Positions 1 through 7,235 of a stretch of DNA of 47,102 nucleotides are shown here, one piece after another. The stretch spans positions 1 through 47,102 of the forward strand of contig JAUNKF010000028.1 in the NCBI GenBank assembly GCA_030532895.1. Reading direction: 5' to 3'. Position numbers and translations under genes: made by a program. Each line of letters opens with the position of its first letter. The stretch's first letter is position 1. This stretch comes from Lautropia sp. GTDB taxonomy: Bacteria > Pseudomonadota > Gammaproteobacteria > Burkholderiales > Burkholderiaceae_E. Under the pieces are notes generated by a model that was not told the origin of the DNA, did not search any database, and saw nothing but the letters and a program-made list of their open reading frames with translations.

Positions 1-37
1 TCTTGACGGTGAATGCCAACAGCTCAGTAATGTCCAT
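1..37 (-). CDS. pilT: PilT twitching motility ATPase, first 12 codons only (runs off the window)
   Basis: The minus strand reads from an ATG at 37 as MDITELLAFTVK and then leaves the window. This is the hallmark amino terminus of PilT, the hexameric AAA+ ATPase that retracts type IV pili at the inner-membrane base. A GGAGA Shine-Dalgarno-like stretch precedes the ATG. The divergent neighbour yggS supports the call, because pilT and yggS are divergent neighbours in many beta- and gammaproteobacteria. Only 37 bases are visible, so nothing can be said about the ATPase motifs or whether the gene is intact. Confidence 0.85.
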   Translation of the reverse strand, partial: MDITELLAFTVK

Positions 38-203
38 TCGGTCTCATCTCCGGGCGCCCACGGCCCGCCCATTCATCGGGATCAGCGGCAACACGAACGC
101 CACCGCGCCATCGCCAGCATGTTCTATACAATCTCAGGCATCCATCCTAGAAGGCATGGGCGGGACTTGCCTGCCCGGTCTGGCGAACTTGCAGCAACAG
201 GCG
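38..203. promoter_or_regulatory. pilT/yggS divergent intergenic region
   Basis: This 166-bp stretch separates the divergent pilT and yggS starts and must hold both promoters. A TATACA hexamer at 125-130 is a possible -10 for yggS, but no convincing -35 is seen. The yggS reading frame stays open through here without conserved protein sequence, so it is treated as non-coding. Confidence 0.4.
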
Positions 204-1160
204 ATGAACGGCACACAGACGTTGGCGGCGGCTTATGAACAGGTTCTTGCCCGCATGGAAGCGGCATCCACCCGAAGCGGGCGCGATCCGGCTTCGGTGG
301 CCTTGCTGGCCGTGAGCAAGACACGCACGGCCGACGAGGTAGCGGCACTGGCCGCCCTCGGCCAGCACGCCATGGGCGAAAACTATTTGCAGGAAGCGCT
401 GGACAAGCAGGCGGCGCTGGCACAGCAGGCCCCCCCCATCCAGTGGCACTTCATCGGCCCGATCCAGTCGAACAAGACGCGCAGAATCGCCGAGCATTTC
501 GACTGGGTGCATTCGGTGGAGAGTCTGCGCATCGCCCGGCGCCTGTCGGATCAGCGCCCAAGTGAACGGGGGTTGCTCGATCTCTGCCTACAGGTGAACG
601 TGTCGGGCGAGGCAAGCAAATCGGGCTGTGATCCCACCCAAGCCATGGCACTGGCCGTCGAGATCGCGCAGCTCCCCAACCTGAGGCTGCGGGGCTTGAT
701 GGCCATTCCCGAACCGACGGATGACGAAGCGATCCAGCGCAAGCGCTTCGAGAGCCTGCGCGCCCTCTTCGAGCAGATTCGTGCCGCGCTGTCGTCGACA
801 TCTGCACCAGCGCCTTCCCAGCCCACCACCGAAGATGCCACCGCATCAGCAGACATGGCATCATCCGCCACGCAGCAGGCCAGCCACTCTGAGCAGGCCA
901 GTCAGCATCAGCCCGACAAGCCGGCCACTACCGGCCACATGGACGCGTCCGTGAACCAGCACACCAGCCCGGCCACCCACTTCGACACGCTGTCGATGGG
1001 CATGTCGGACGATCTGGAGGCGGCCATTGCGGCCGGCAGCACGATGGTGCGAGTCGGCACTGCACTCTTCGGGCCTCGGCCACGGAAGCAGACAGGGCCA
1101 ACAGCCGAAAACAGCCAGAGCGTGTTGCTCACGCCGCAAGGCACTGATGTCACGGCATGA
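204..1160 (+). CDS. yggS: YggS/PLPBP family pyridoxal 5'-phosphate homeostasis protein with low-complexity insertion
   Basis: This is a cytosolic PLP-binding protein of the alanine-racemase-fold family that buffers vitamin B6 and affects amino-acid metabolism. Visible landmarks are LLAVSKT (the PLP lysine region), GENYLQEA, WHFIGPIQSNK, the VHSVESL segment, LQVNVSGEASKSG, GLMAIPEP and the carboxy-terminal LSMGMSDDLEAAI with VRVGTALFGPR. The ATG at 204 gives 318 residues; family members have about 230. The excess is mainly a roughly 60-residue Ser/Thr/Ala/Gln/His-rich insert (about 793-980) placed exactly between the RALFEQI helix and the conserved LSMGMSDDL motif, plus a short tail. The frame stays open on both sides, so this is an in-frame insertion and not a frameshift. 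An ATG at 156 is an alternative start with poor ribosome-site spacing. Confidence 0.9.
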   Translation: MNGTQTLAAAYEQVLARMEAASTRSGRDPASVALLAVSKTRTADEVAALAALGQHAMGENYLQEALDKQAALAQQAPPIQWHFIGPIQSNKTRRIAEHFDWVHSVESLRIARRLSDQRPSERGLLDLCLQVNVSGEASKSGCDPTQAMALAVEIAQLPNLRLRGLMAIPEPTDDEAIQRKRFESLRALFEQIRAALSSTSAPAPSQPTTEDATASADMASSATQQASHSEQASQHQPDKPATTGHMDASVNQHTSPATHFDTLSMGMSDDLEAAIAAGSTMVRVGTALFGPRPRKQTGPTAENSQSVLLTPQGTDVTA

Positions 1161-1195
1161 CTCATGCCGCCATCATGATCGGCCACGGAATGACG

Positions 1196-1213
1196 GGTAT
1201 TTCAAACAGCCTG
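1196..1213 (-). repeat. Short inverted repeat, left copy (partner at 7164-7180)
   Basis: The plus strand reads GGTATTTCAAACAGCCTG. The reverse complement recurs at 7164-7180 with a single-base gap. It lies just after yggS and resembles the TCAACAGCCTG motif common at IS ends and in dispersed intergenic repeats. The two copies face each other around the manganese module. Confidence 0.55.
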
Positions 1214-1313
1214 CTAAACGGCCATGACCGGCCAAGTCCCAGCCTCTCCCGCAGGCAGGTAGCCTGCCACGCCGGTTGACGTTGGCGGTGCGCTCACCGC
1301 TGCACGGGCTAAT

Positions 1314-1345
1314 ACCGTCTTCCTGCCAGACCGTCTTCCTGCCAG
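1314..1345. repeat. Two perfect tandem copies of a 16-bp unit
   Basis: ACCGTCTTCCTGCCAG occurs twice back to back between the convergent ends of yggS and mntR. No function is evident; a local duplication is the simplest reading. Confidence 0.8.
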
Positions 1346-1352
1346 CGCTATC

Positions 1353-1892
1353 TCAGTCCTCTTTCCACCCTTGCCCCGCCAGATAACGCCGAAACGCATC
1401 GAGCGTGGCTTGGCTGGCATGGTGCTCCAGCCCTTCGGCATCGCGGCGGGCATTGACCTCGTCCACACCCAGGGCAAGCAGGAATGCTTCGATCAGCTGG
1501 TGCCGGCGACGGCTGGCTTCGGCCAGCGCCCGGCCCTTGTCCGTGAGCGCCACGCCCTGGTAGGGGCGCCATACCAGATACCCCTCCCGATCGAGGCGCT
1601 TCAGCATCTTGGCCACGGTGGGCTGCGCCACCCCCAGCCGCTCAGCTATCTGCACCTGTCTGGCCCGACCGTGACGCTGCAACAGCTCGGCAATCAGCTC
1701 CAGGTAATCTTCGATCAGCTCATATCGATGCGCGGCGCGCACCTGCTGAAAACCCTCAGTCTGCACCACATCGCCCGCCAGATCAGTATCCTTTAGGGTA
1801 TTGTGGTTATCGGCGTCGGTGATGTTGTTGGATGAAAGCACGATGAAACGTCGAGCGGTTGATGACGAACCCTCACGGGGCGGCTTGGTCAT
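1353..1892 (-). CDS. mntR: MntR manganese-responsive transcriptional regulator (DtxR family)
   Basis: This is a Mn(II)-sensing repressor of manganese uptake. The 179-residue protein has an amino-terminal extension of about 40 residues, as in enterobacterial MntR. It then has a winged helix-turn-helix (QIAERLGVAQPTVAKMLKRL followed by a GYLVWRPYQGVALT wing) and the dimerisation/metal-binding part (HQLIEAFLLALGV, RRDAEGLEHHAS), where Asp, Glu and His residues expected to bind metal are visible. The start at 1892 (MTKPPRE) is preferred over an upstream ATG at 1985 that would add unconserved sequence. The gene is divergent from a Sit/Mnt-type transporter operon whose promoter carries an MntR box, which fixes the functional call. 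DtxR-type iron regulation is less likely given the exact operator sequence. Confidence 0.93.
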   Translation of the reverse strand: MTKPPREGSSSTARRFIVLSSNNITDADNHNTLKDTDLAGDVVQTEGFQQVRAAHRYELIEDYLELIAELLQRHGRARQVQIAERLGVAQPTVAKMLKRLDREGYLVWRPYQGVALTDKGRALAEASRRRHQLIEAFLLALGVDEVNARRDAEGLEHHASQATLDAFRRYLAGQGWKED

Positions 1893-2089
1893 GCTTCGGA
1901 TGTTTGCACGGCTAGCGCGTGTATGCACTGATTCGTTCCCGCGCTGGCTCCAAGCCGCCGGCTGAACAGCACAAACGGTCAACACACGCGCCCCAAACCG
2001 GGCAGAGATCCCATCCAGGATCCGTGCCGGTACCGTGTTGGCATCAACAGGAGACAGGGAGACATGCCATGGATGACATGCACTAAAAG

Positions 2090-2107
2090 TATAGCAAAGG
2101 CTATAAT
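2090..2107 (+). promoter_or_regulatory. MntR box overlapping the -10 of the Mn transporter promoter
   Basis: TATAGCAAAGGCTATA (2090-2105) matches the core of the enterobacterial MntR operator (AACATAGCAAAGGCTATGTT) at nearly every position. A perfect TATAAT -10 hexamer at 2102-2107 overlaps its right arm, so MntR-Mn binding should exclude RNA polymerase. The -35 is weak. The leader to the first transporter codon is about 140 nt. On the minus strand a TATACT at 2088-2093 could be the mntR -10, making the box shared. Confidence 0.9.
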
Positions 2108-2255
2108 ATTGAACATTTCCTGATGCTGATCGTCTGATCCTGGTGACTGCCCAGGCTTCTGCCTCGCTGCCCCGTCACCCATCTGCGCCGGTCAGCCTCA
2201 CCCTGCCCCGTTGCCTGCATCGCCTCCACACCGCCCATTTGCCAGGAAGCCCCCG

Positions 2256-3251
2256 ATGAAACGTCATGCCAGCCCCGTCAGCACCGCCCCACCAGCGCCC
2301 ACGCATCACGCGAGCACCAGCAACCGCCTCAAAGCCGCCTGGCGCCGTCGTTGCCTGGGCGCCCTGATGCTCGGTAGCCTCTCGCTCATGGCCCTGCCCG
2401 CCGCCGGGCAAGACGCGCAGGCCGACAAGAAGCCCTTCAAGGTCATCACCAGCTTCACCATCATCGCCGACATGGCACGTCAGGTGGCCGGCGAGGCGGC
2501 AGTGGTCGAATCGATCACGAAGCCAGGCGCTGAAATCCACGACTATCAACCCACCCCTGGCGATCTGGTTCGTGCCCAGGGCGCCCAGCTGATCCTCTGG
2601 AATGGCATGAATCTGGAGCGCTGGTTCGAAAAGTTCTTCAAGCGATTGAAGCGCGTGCCCAGCGCCATCGTCACCGAGGGCATCACCCCGATTCCCATTA
2701 CCGATGGCCCCTATGCCGGCAAGCCCAACCCGCATGCCTGGATGTCGCCGACATTGGCCGCCACCTACGTGGACAATATCGAACGGGCGCTGAGCGAGCA
2801 TGACCCGGCCAACGCCAGCACCTACAAGGCCAATGCCCAAGCCTACAAACAGCAAATTGCCGAGACCATCGAGCCGATCAAGGCGCGGCTGGCCCAGGTG
2901 CCCGACGAAAAGCGCTGGCTCGTGTCGAGCGAAGGCGCCTTCAGCTATCTGGCGAAGGATGTCGGCCTGAAGGAGCTGTACCTGTGGCCCATCAACGCCG
3001 ACCAGCAAGGCACGCCACAGCAGGTAAGGCAGGTGATCGACACCATGCGTGCCCGGAAAATCCCGGTCATCTTCAGTGAAAGCACCGTATCGGCCGCCCC
3101 GGCGCAGCAGATTGCCCGCGAAACCGGCGCCCGTTATGGTGGCGTGCTGTATGTGGATTCGCTCAGCACCGCCGAGGGCAAGGTGCCCACCTACCTGGAT
3201 TTGCTGCGCGTCACCACCGAAACCGTGGCCCAGGCACTGACCAGTCCCTGA
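2256..3251 (+). CDS. sitA: Mn/Fe ABC transporter substrate-binding protein (SitA/YfeA type, cluster 9)
   Basis: This is the periplasmic metal-binding protein of the adjoining ABC importer. It has 331 residues: a long basic amino terminus, a hydrophobic signal segment (about 33-50, LGALMLGSLSLMALPAAGQ), then the cluster-9 fold. The four expected metal ligands are visible: His95 in EIHDYQPTP, His160 in NPHAWMSP, Glu226 in SSEGAF and Asp301 in VDSLS. This His/His/Glu/Asp set is typical of Mn/Fe-binding members. There is no Zn-type His-rich loop. The ATG at 2256 is preceded by a weak GGAAG. It is the first gene of the MntR-controlled operon; the 74-bp gap to the ATPase is the only intergenic space in the unit. 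The name follows SitABCD gene order. Confidence 0.93.
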   Translation: MKRHASPVSTAPPAPTHHASTSNRLKAAWRRRCLGALMLGSLSLMALPAAGQDAQADKKPFKVITSFTIIADMARQVAGEAAVVESITKPGAEIHDYQPTPGDLVRAQGAQLILWNGMNLERWFEKFFKRLKRVPSAIVTEGITPIPITDGPYAGKPNPHAWMSPTLAATYVDNIERALSEHDPANASTYKANAQAYKQQIAETIEPIKARLAQVPDEKRWLVSSEGAFSYLAKDVGLKELYLWPINADQQGTPQQVRQVIDTMRARKIPVIFSESTVSAAPAQQIARETGARYGGVLYVDSLSTAEGKVPTYLDLLRVTTETVAQALTSP

Positions 3252-3325
3252 GCGATGCCCTGCCCCAAGCACCCGGCCTGGCAACATCGACGGGCGTGGT
3301 ACTCGGGGCAGCCTGATCCGAGTCG

Positions 3326-4483
3326 ATGCCCATGCTTGCCCCCACCGCCCCATCCACACTGACTGCCAGCGTCCCGCCCGGCGAACCACCGCTGGCTTGC
3401 GGGCTGGATGTTCGTGACCTTACCATCACCTATCGCAACGGCCACACGGCGCTCGCTGATGCCACCTTCTTTACCCCGTCCGGCAGCATCACGGCACTGG
3501 TCGGCATCAACGGCAGCGGCAAGTCCACGCTCTTCAAAGCGATCATGGGGCTGGAGCGGCCAGCCAAGGGCAGCGTGCATGTATTGCGCCAGTCGGTGAA
3601 AAGCGCCATCCGCCAGAACCTGGTCGCCTATGTGCCGCAAAACGAAGAGGTGGACTGGGATTTTCCGGTGCTGGTGCAGGATGTGGTGATGATGGGGCGC
3701 TATGGCCACATGGGTTTTTTGCGCATCCCGAAACAGGCCGACCACGAAGCGGTGGAACTGGCACTGCGCCGCGTCAACCTCTGGGATTTGCGTCACCGTC
3801 AGATCGGCGAATTGTCAGGCGGGCAGAAAAAGCGGGCCTTTCTGGCTCGTGCCCTCGCACAAGAAGCGCAGGTGATCCTGCTCGATGAACCCTTCACCGG
3901 CGTGGATGTGAAAACCGAGGACGCGATCATCGAGCTGCTGAAGGCACTGCGCGACGAGGGCTGCGTGATCCTCGTCTCCACCCACAACCTCGGCAGCGTG
4001 CCCGAGTTTTGCGACCGCACCGTGCTCGTGAAGAACACCGTGCTGGATTTCGGCCCCACCAGCCTGATCTTCACCCCGGCCAATCTGGAGAAGACCTTCA
4101 GCGGCGTGCTGCGACACTTCGACCTGCCGCCCTCGGTGGCCTCACCCGCCAACGGCGTGGTCGGCATCATGACGGATGACGAACGGCCGCTGATCTTCGT
4201 CGATGGGCGCTCCTCGATCCGGGGCGTGCCCAGCCCCGTGCCGCCCGCGAACACGCCAACGCCCGGCAACATCCCCGCCCCTGCTGCCGCACCTGCGCCC
4301 CGCCCGGACATGTCCGCTGATGCCGCCTCCGTTGACAGGGGCACGGCTTTCCTGCCACCGCGCGCCTCAAGCGCAGCCTCCCGTTCAACATCCACGACAC
4401 CGACAGGCACGCCTGACATAACGCTCGGCAAAACGACCAGCCCGCCAACCGGCGGGGCGCACACCTCAGGGGCCGCCCGATGA
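3326..4483 (+). CDS. sitB: Mn/Fe ABC transporter ATP-binding protein with long C-terminal tail
   Basis: This is the cytoplasmic ATPase that drives metal import through the two downstream permeases. It has Walker A GINGSGKST (60-68), VPQNEEVDWDFP in the Q-loop, signature LSGGQKKR (163-170), Walker B VILLDEPF (183-190) and the switch histidine in STHNLGS. The core ends near residue 285, in line with the roughly 290-residue SitB/YfeB. About 100 further residues rich in Pro, Ala, Thr and Ser follow, with no recognisable domain. The stop overlaps the next start in ATGA (4480-4483), implying translational coupling. The tail has the local GC content and an open frame, so it is a genuine extension and not a readthrough error. 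Confidence 0.93.
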   Translation: MPMLAPTAPSTLTASVPPGEPPLACGLDVRDLTITYRNGHTALADATFFTPSGSITALVGINGSGKSTLFKAIMGLERPAKGSVHVLRQSVKSAIRQNLVAYVPQNEEVDWDFPVLVQDVVMMGRYGHMGFLRIPKQADHEAVELALRRVNLWDLRHRQIGELSGGQKKRAFLARALAQEAQVILLDEPFTGVDVKTEDAIIELLKALRDEGCVILVSTHNLGSVPEFCDRTVLVKNTVLDFGPTSLIFTPANLEKTFSGVLRHFDLPPSVASPANGVVGIMTDDERPLIFVDGRSSIRGVPSPVPPANTPTPGNIPAPAAAPAPRPDMSADAASVDRGTAFLPPRASSAASRSTSTTPTGTPDITLGKTTSPPTGGAHTSGAAR

Positions 4484-5466
4484 GCCTGCTGCTGCAACCC
4501 TTCGACTATGCCTACATGGTCAACGCCATGTGGGTGGCTTCACTGATTGGTGGCGTCTGCGCTTTTCTGTCCTGCTTTCTCATGCTGAAAGGCTGGTCCT
4601 TGATGGGTGATGCGCTCTCGCACTCGATCGTGCCGGGCGTGGCAGGTGCTTACATGCTGGGACTACCGTTTTCGGCGGGCGCCTTCTTCGCGGGGCTGCT
4701 CGCTGCCGGCAGCATCATGTTCCTCAATCGCCAGACGCGGCTCAAGCCCGATGTGACGATCGGGCTGATCTTTTCGGCCTTCTTCGGGCTGGGGCTTTTC
4801 ATGATCTCGCTGTCGCCCAGCAGCGTGAAACTTCAGACCATCGTGCAAGGGAACATCCTGGCCGTCACCCCCGAAGACACTCTGCAACTGCTGCTGATCA
4901 GTGCCGTGACACTGATCGTGCTCAGCACCCGGTGGAAAGATCTGCTGGCTGTCTTCTTCGACGAAAACCATGCGCGCAGCATCGGGCTACGCCCGGCATG
5001 GCTGAAGCTGATCTTCTTTGCGATCCTGTCGGCCTGCGCCGTGGCCGCCATGCAAACGGTCGGCGCCTTTCTCGTCATCGCGCTGATCGTCATCCCCGGC
5101 GCCACCGCCTACCTGCTCTCCGACCGCTTCAGCCGCATCATCCTGATCGCCGTCGGCATCGGCATGGTCACGAGCTTTCTTGGCGTCTACCTCAGCTATT
5201 TTCTCAATGGCGTGACGGGCGCCATCATCGTGCTGCTGCAAGCGGCCCTCTTTGCCGGCGCCTTCATCCTCGCCCCCACCCACGGCCTGCTGGCCGCTCG
5301 GCGCCGCGCCCGGCAGGCGCTGGCCGCGCGAAACAGCACGATCACAGCCCGGAAAAAGCCCGCCCAAAAAGACGCAATGGCTACCGAGGCAATGGCCGCC
5401 TCCCAGCGAAGGGCGATGGCGGCAGAGCCTGTGCCACTCACGACGGCTCGGAGGCAAGGCCAATGA
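4480..5466 (+). CDS. sitC: Mn/Fe ABC transporter permease, first subunit (SitC/YfeC type)
   Basis: This is an inner-membrane permease of the ABC-3 family. It has 328 residues with about eight hydrophobic segments and the family landmarks LMGDALSHSIVPGVAGAYML near the start, and DLLAVFFDENHARSIGL, QTVGAFLVIALIVIPGATAY and YLSYFLNG later. It overlaps both neighbours by four bases (ATGA), so it is coupled to the ATPase and to the second permease. The last 50 residues or so (from RRRARQALAARN) form a hydrophilic Ala/Arg-rich tail beyond the usual family end. Confidence 0.92.
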   Translation: MSLLLQPFDYAYMVNAMWVASLIGGVCAFLSCFLMLKGWSLMGDALSHSIVPGVAGAYMLGLPFSAGAFFAGLLAAGSIMFLNRQTRLKPDVTIGLIFSAFFGLGLFMISLSPSSVKLQTIVQGNILAVTPEDTLQLLLISAVTLIVLSTRWKDLLAVFFDENHARSIGLRPAWLKLIFFAILSACAVAAMQTVGAFLVIALIVIPGATAYLLSDRFSRIILIAVGIGMVTSFLGVYLSYFLNGVTGAIIVLLQAALFAGAFILAPTHGLLAARRRARQALAARNSTITARKKPAQKDAMATEAMAASQRRAMAAEPVPLTTARRQGQ

Positions 5467-6497
5467 GTCCGGAACTGCTCGCCCCGCTTGAATTCTATTT
5501 CATGCAGCATGCGCTGCTGATTGCCGTGCTGGTGGCCATCCCCACCGCGCTGCTCTCCTGCTTTCTGGTGATGAAGGGTTGGGCACTGCTGGGCGATGCG
5601 ATCTCGCATGCCGTCTTCCCTGGCGTGGTGCTGGCCCACATGGTGGGGTTGCCACTGCCCGTGGGTGCCTTCGTGGCGGGCATGAGCTGCGCGCTCCTGA
5701 GCGGCTACGTGCACGACAACAGCCGGATCAAGCAGGACACGGTCATGGGTATCGTCTTCTCCAGCATGTTCGCGCTGGGGCTGCTGCTGCATGCCGTCTC
5801 GTCGGCCGACATGCATCTGGATCAGATCCTCTTTGGCGACGTGCTCGGCGTTCAGCCCGAAGACCTGATCGAAACCGGCAGCATCGCACTTCTGATCTCG
5901 CTAGGCATGCTGCTCAAGTGGCGGGATCTGCTCTTGAACATCTTCGACCCCATTCAGGCCCGCACCTCGGGGTTGCCCGTGCAGTGGCTGCACTACGGCT
6001 TGCTGGCCGCCGTCTCACTTGCCGTGGTGGGCGCACTGAAATCCGTCGGCATCGTGCTGACGATCGCATTGCTGATCGCCCCCGGCGCCATCGCACTGCT
6101 CCTGACCCGCACCTTTGGGCAAATGCTGTGGGTGGCGGTGCTGGCCACCGTGCTGGCCTCGGTGGGCGGCATCTATCTGAGCTTCTTTCTCGACAGCGCC
6201 CCGGCCCCCACCATCGTGGTGCTGCTGACGCTGTTTTTCCTGCTGGCGCTGCTGGTCGACGGCTGGAAGACCCGACGCCTGCGCCGGGCACAAGCATTTG
6301 CCCCTTCGTCTTCCTTTGGTCAAGCCTATGCCGCTTCGGCCCATCCAGGCAGTTCGGCCCCTTCCGCGAGTTCGACCGGTTCTACCGGATCGAACCGCTC
6401 GACCGCGGCGATCACGTCAGCCACCTCAGCCCCCAAGCTTGACCCCAAGGTTCTGCCAGACATGGTGCCCCATACCACTCCAGGAGAGCCGCGATGA
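5463..6497 (+). CDS. sitD: Mn/Fe ABC transporter permease, second subunit (SitD/YfeD type)
   Basis: This is the second ABC-3 permease, expected to pair with SitC to form the membrane channel. It starts at an ATG overlapping the previous stop and has 344 residues. Landmarks are LLGDAISHAVFPGVVLAHMV, SRIKQDTVMGIVFSSMFALG, DLLLNIFDPIQARTSGL, SVGIVLTIALLIAPGAIALL and YLSFFLDSAPAPTIVVL. After the last membrane segment (near residue 268) come about 75 residues rich in Ser, Ala, Thr and Gly with no known domain. The frame is open upstream of 5463, but that sequence is out-of-frame sitC. It overlaps the HAD gene by ATGA. Confidence 0.92.
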   Translation: MSPELLAPLEFYFMQHALLIAVLVAIPTALLSCFLVMKGWALLGDAISHAVFPGVVLAHMVGLPLPVGAFVAGMSCALLSGYVHDNSRIKQDTVMGIVFSSMFALGLLLHAVSSADMHLDQILFGDVLGVQPEDLIETGSIALLISLGMLLKWRDLLLNIFDPIQARTSGLPVQWLHYGLLAAVSLAVVGALKSVGIVLTIALLIAPGAIALLLTRTFGQMLWVAVLATVLASVGGIYLSFFLDSAPAPTIVVLLTLFFLLALLVDGWKTRRLRRAQAFAPSSSFGQAYAASAHPGSSAPSASSTGSTGSNRSTAAITSATSAPKLDPKVLPDMVPHTTPGEPR

Positions 6498-7156
6498 ACC
6501 ACCCTGCCACCCAAGCCCCTCCCACCCCCGTCCCCCACCACGCCATCGACGCCATCATCTTCGATCTGGGCGGTGTGCTGGTGGACTGGAATCCCCGCTA
6601 CCTGTACCGCCAGATCTTCACCTCGGCCGATGAGATGGCGTATTTCCTCACGGAAATCTGTAGCCCCGCATGGAACGAAGAGCAGGATCGGGGCCGAAGC
6701 TGGGACGAAGCCGTGCGCAAGCTGCAAGCCCAGTATCCGCAATACTGGAACGAGATCGCCGCCTACCACCTGCGTTGGGCCGAAACCCTGCGCGGCGAGC
6801 TGCCCGAGACGGTGAAGCTGCTTGAGCAATTGCGCCAGACCCCGCTGCGCCTGCTGGCGCTCACCAACTGGTCTCAACAGACCTTTCCCATCGCCCGTGA
6901 GCGCTTTGGCTTCTTGCAATGGTTCGAGGGCATTCTGGTCTCGGGGGAAGAAGGCATGGCCAAACCGGATCAGGCCATCTTCGAGCTGATGGCCAGCCGC
7001 TACCACCTCACCCCCGCCCTCACGATCTTCATCGATGATTCGGAAAAGAACGTGCGCGCAGCGCAAGAAGCCGGCTACCAGGCCATCCACTTCACCGGCG
7101 CCGAAGCACTGCGCGCCGAGCTGGCGCGGTTTGGGGTGGTGCTTGCCGACGGCTAA
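6494..7156 (+). CDS. HAD-superfamily phosphatase (YihX-like), last gene of the Mn operon
   Basis: This is a haloacid-dehalogenase-fold hydrolase, probably a small-molecule phosphatase in the cytoplasm. Motif I is IIFDLGGVLVDWN (nucleophile Asp24; the second aspartate is Gly, as in the YihX group). Motif II is LLALTNWS, motif III is the lysine in MAKPDQAIFE and motif IV is FIDDSEKNV. The cap is alpha-helical (C1 type). At 220 residues it has family-typical length. It overlaps sitD by four bases, so it is translationally coupled to the transporter and should respond to MntR. Substrate is unknown; HAD enzymes need a divalent metal, usually Mg(II), so a role under Mn shortage is only an inference. 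Confidence 0.88.
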   Translation: MNHPATQAPPTPVPHHAIDAIIFDLGGVLVDWNPRYLYRQIFTSADEMAYFLTEICSPAWNEEQDRGRSWDEAVRKLQAQYPQYWNEIAAYHLRWAETLRGELPETVKLLEQLRQTPLRLLALTNWSQQTFPIARERFGFLQWFEGILVSGEEGMAKPDQAIFELMASRYHLTPALTIFIDDSEKNVRAAQEAGYQAIHFTGAEALRAELARFGVVLADG

Positions 7157-7163
7157 TCCCTAA

Positions 7164-7180
7164 CAGGCTGTTGAAATACC
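7164..7180 (+). repeat. Short inverted repeat, right copy (partner at 1196-1213)
   Basis: CAGGCTGTTGAAATACC lies directly after the HAD stop codon. It is the reverse complement of the sequence at 1196-1213 apart from one missing base. Together the pair brackets mntR, the transporter and the HAD gene. Confidence 0.55.
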
Positions 7181-7235
7181 TCGCCACGCATCACCTGATC
7201 ATGGCACGCGCGCTGCAAGTCATTGATGTCATGAC

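Noticed and set aside
1312-1345. MntR or DtxR operator between yggS and mntR
   Set aside because: The repeat is direct, not inverted, and lies at the 3' end of both genes.
2108-2255. Manganese riboswitch (yybP-ykoY type) in the transporter leader
   Set aside because: No matching conserved loops were found, and control is explained by the MntR box.
2175-3389. 404-codon frame on the minus strand opposite sitA
   Set aside because: sitA has clear metal-ligand motifs; the antisense frame is a product of high GC, with no recognisable domain and a strange composition.
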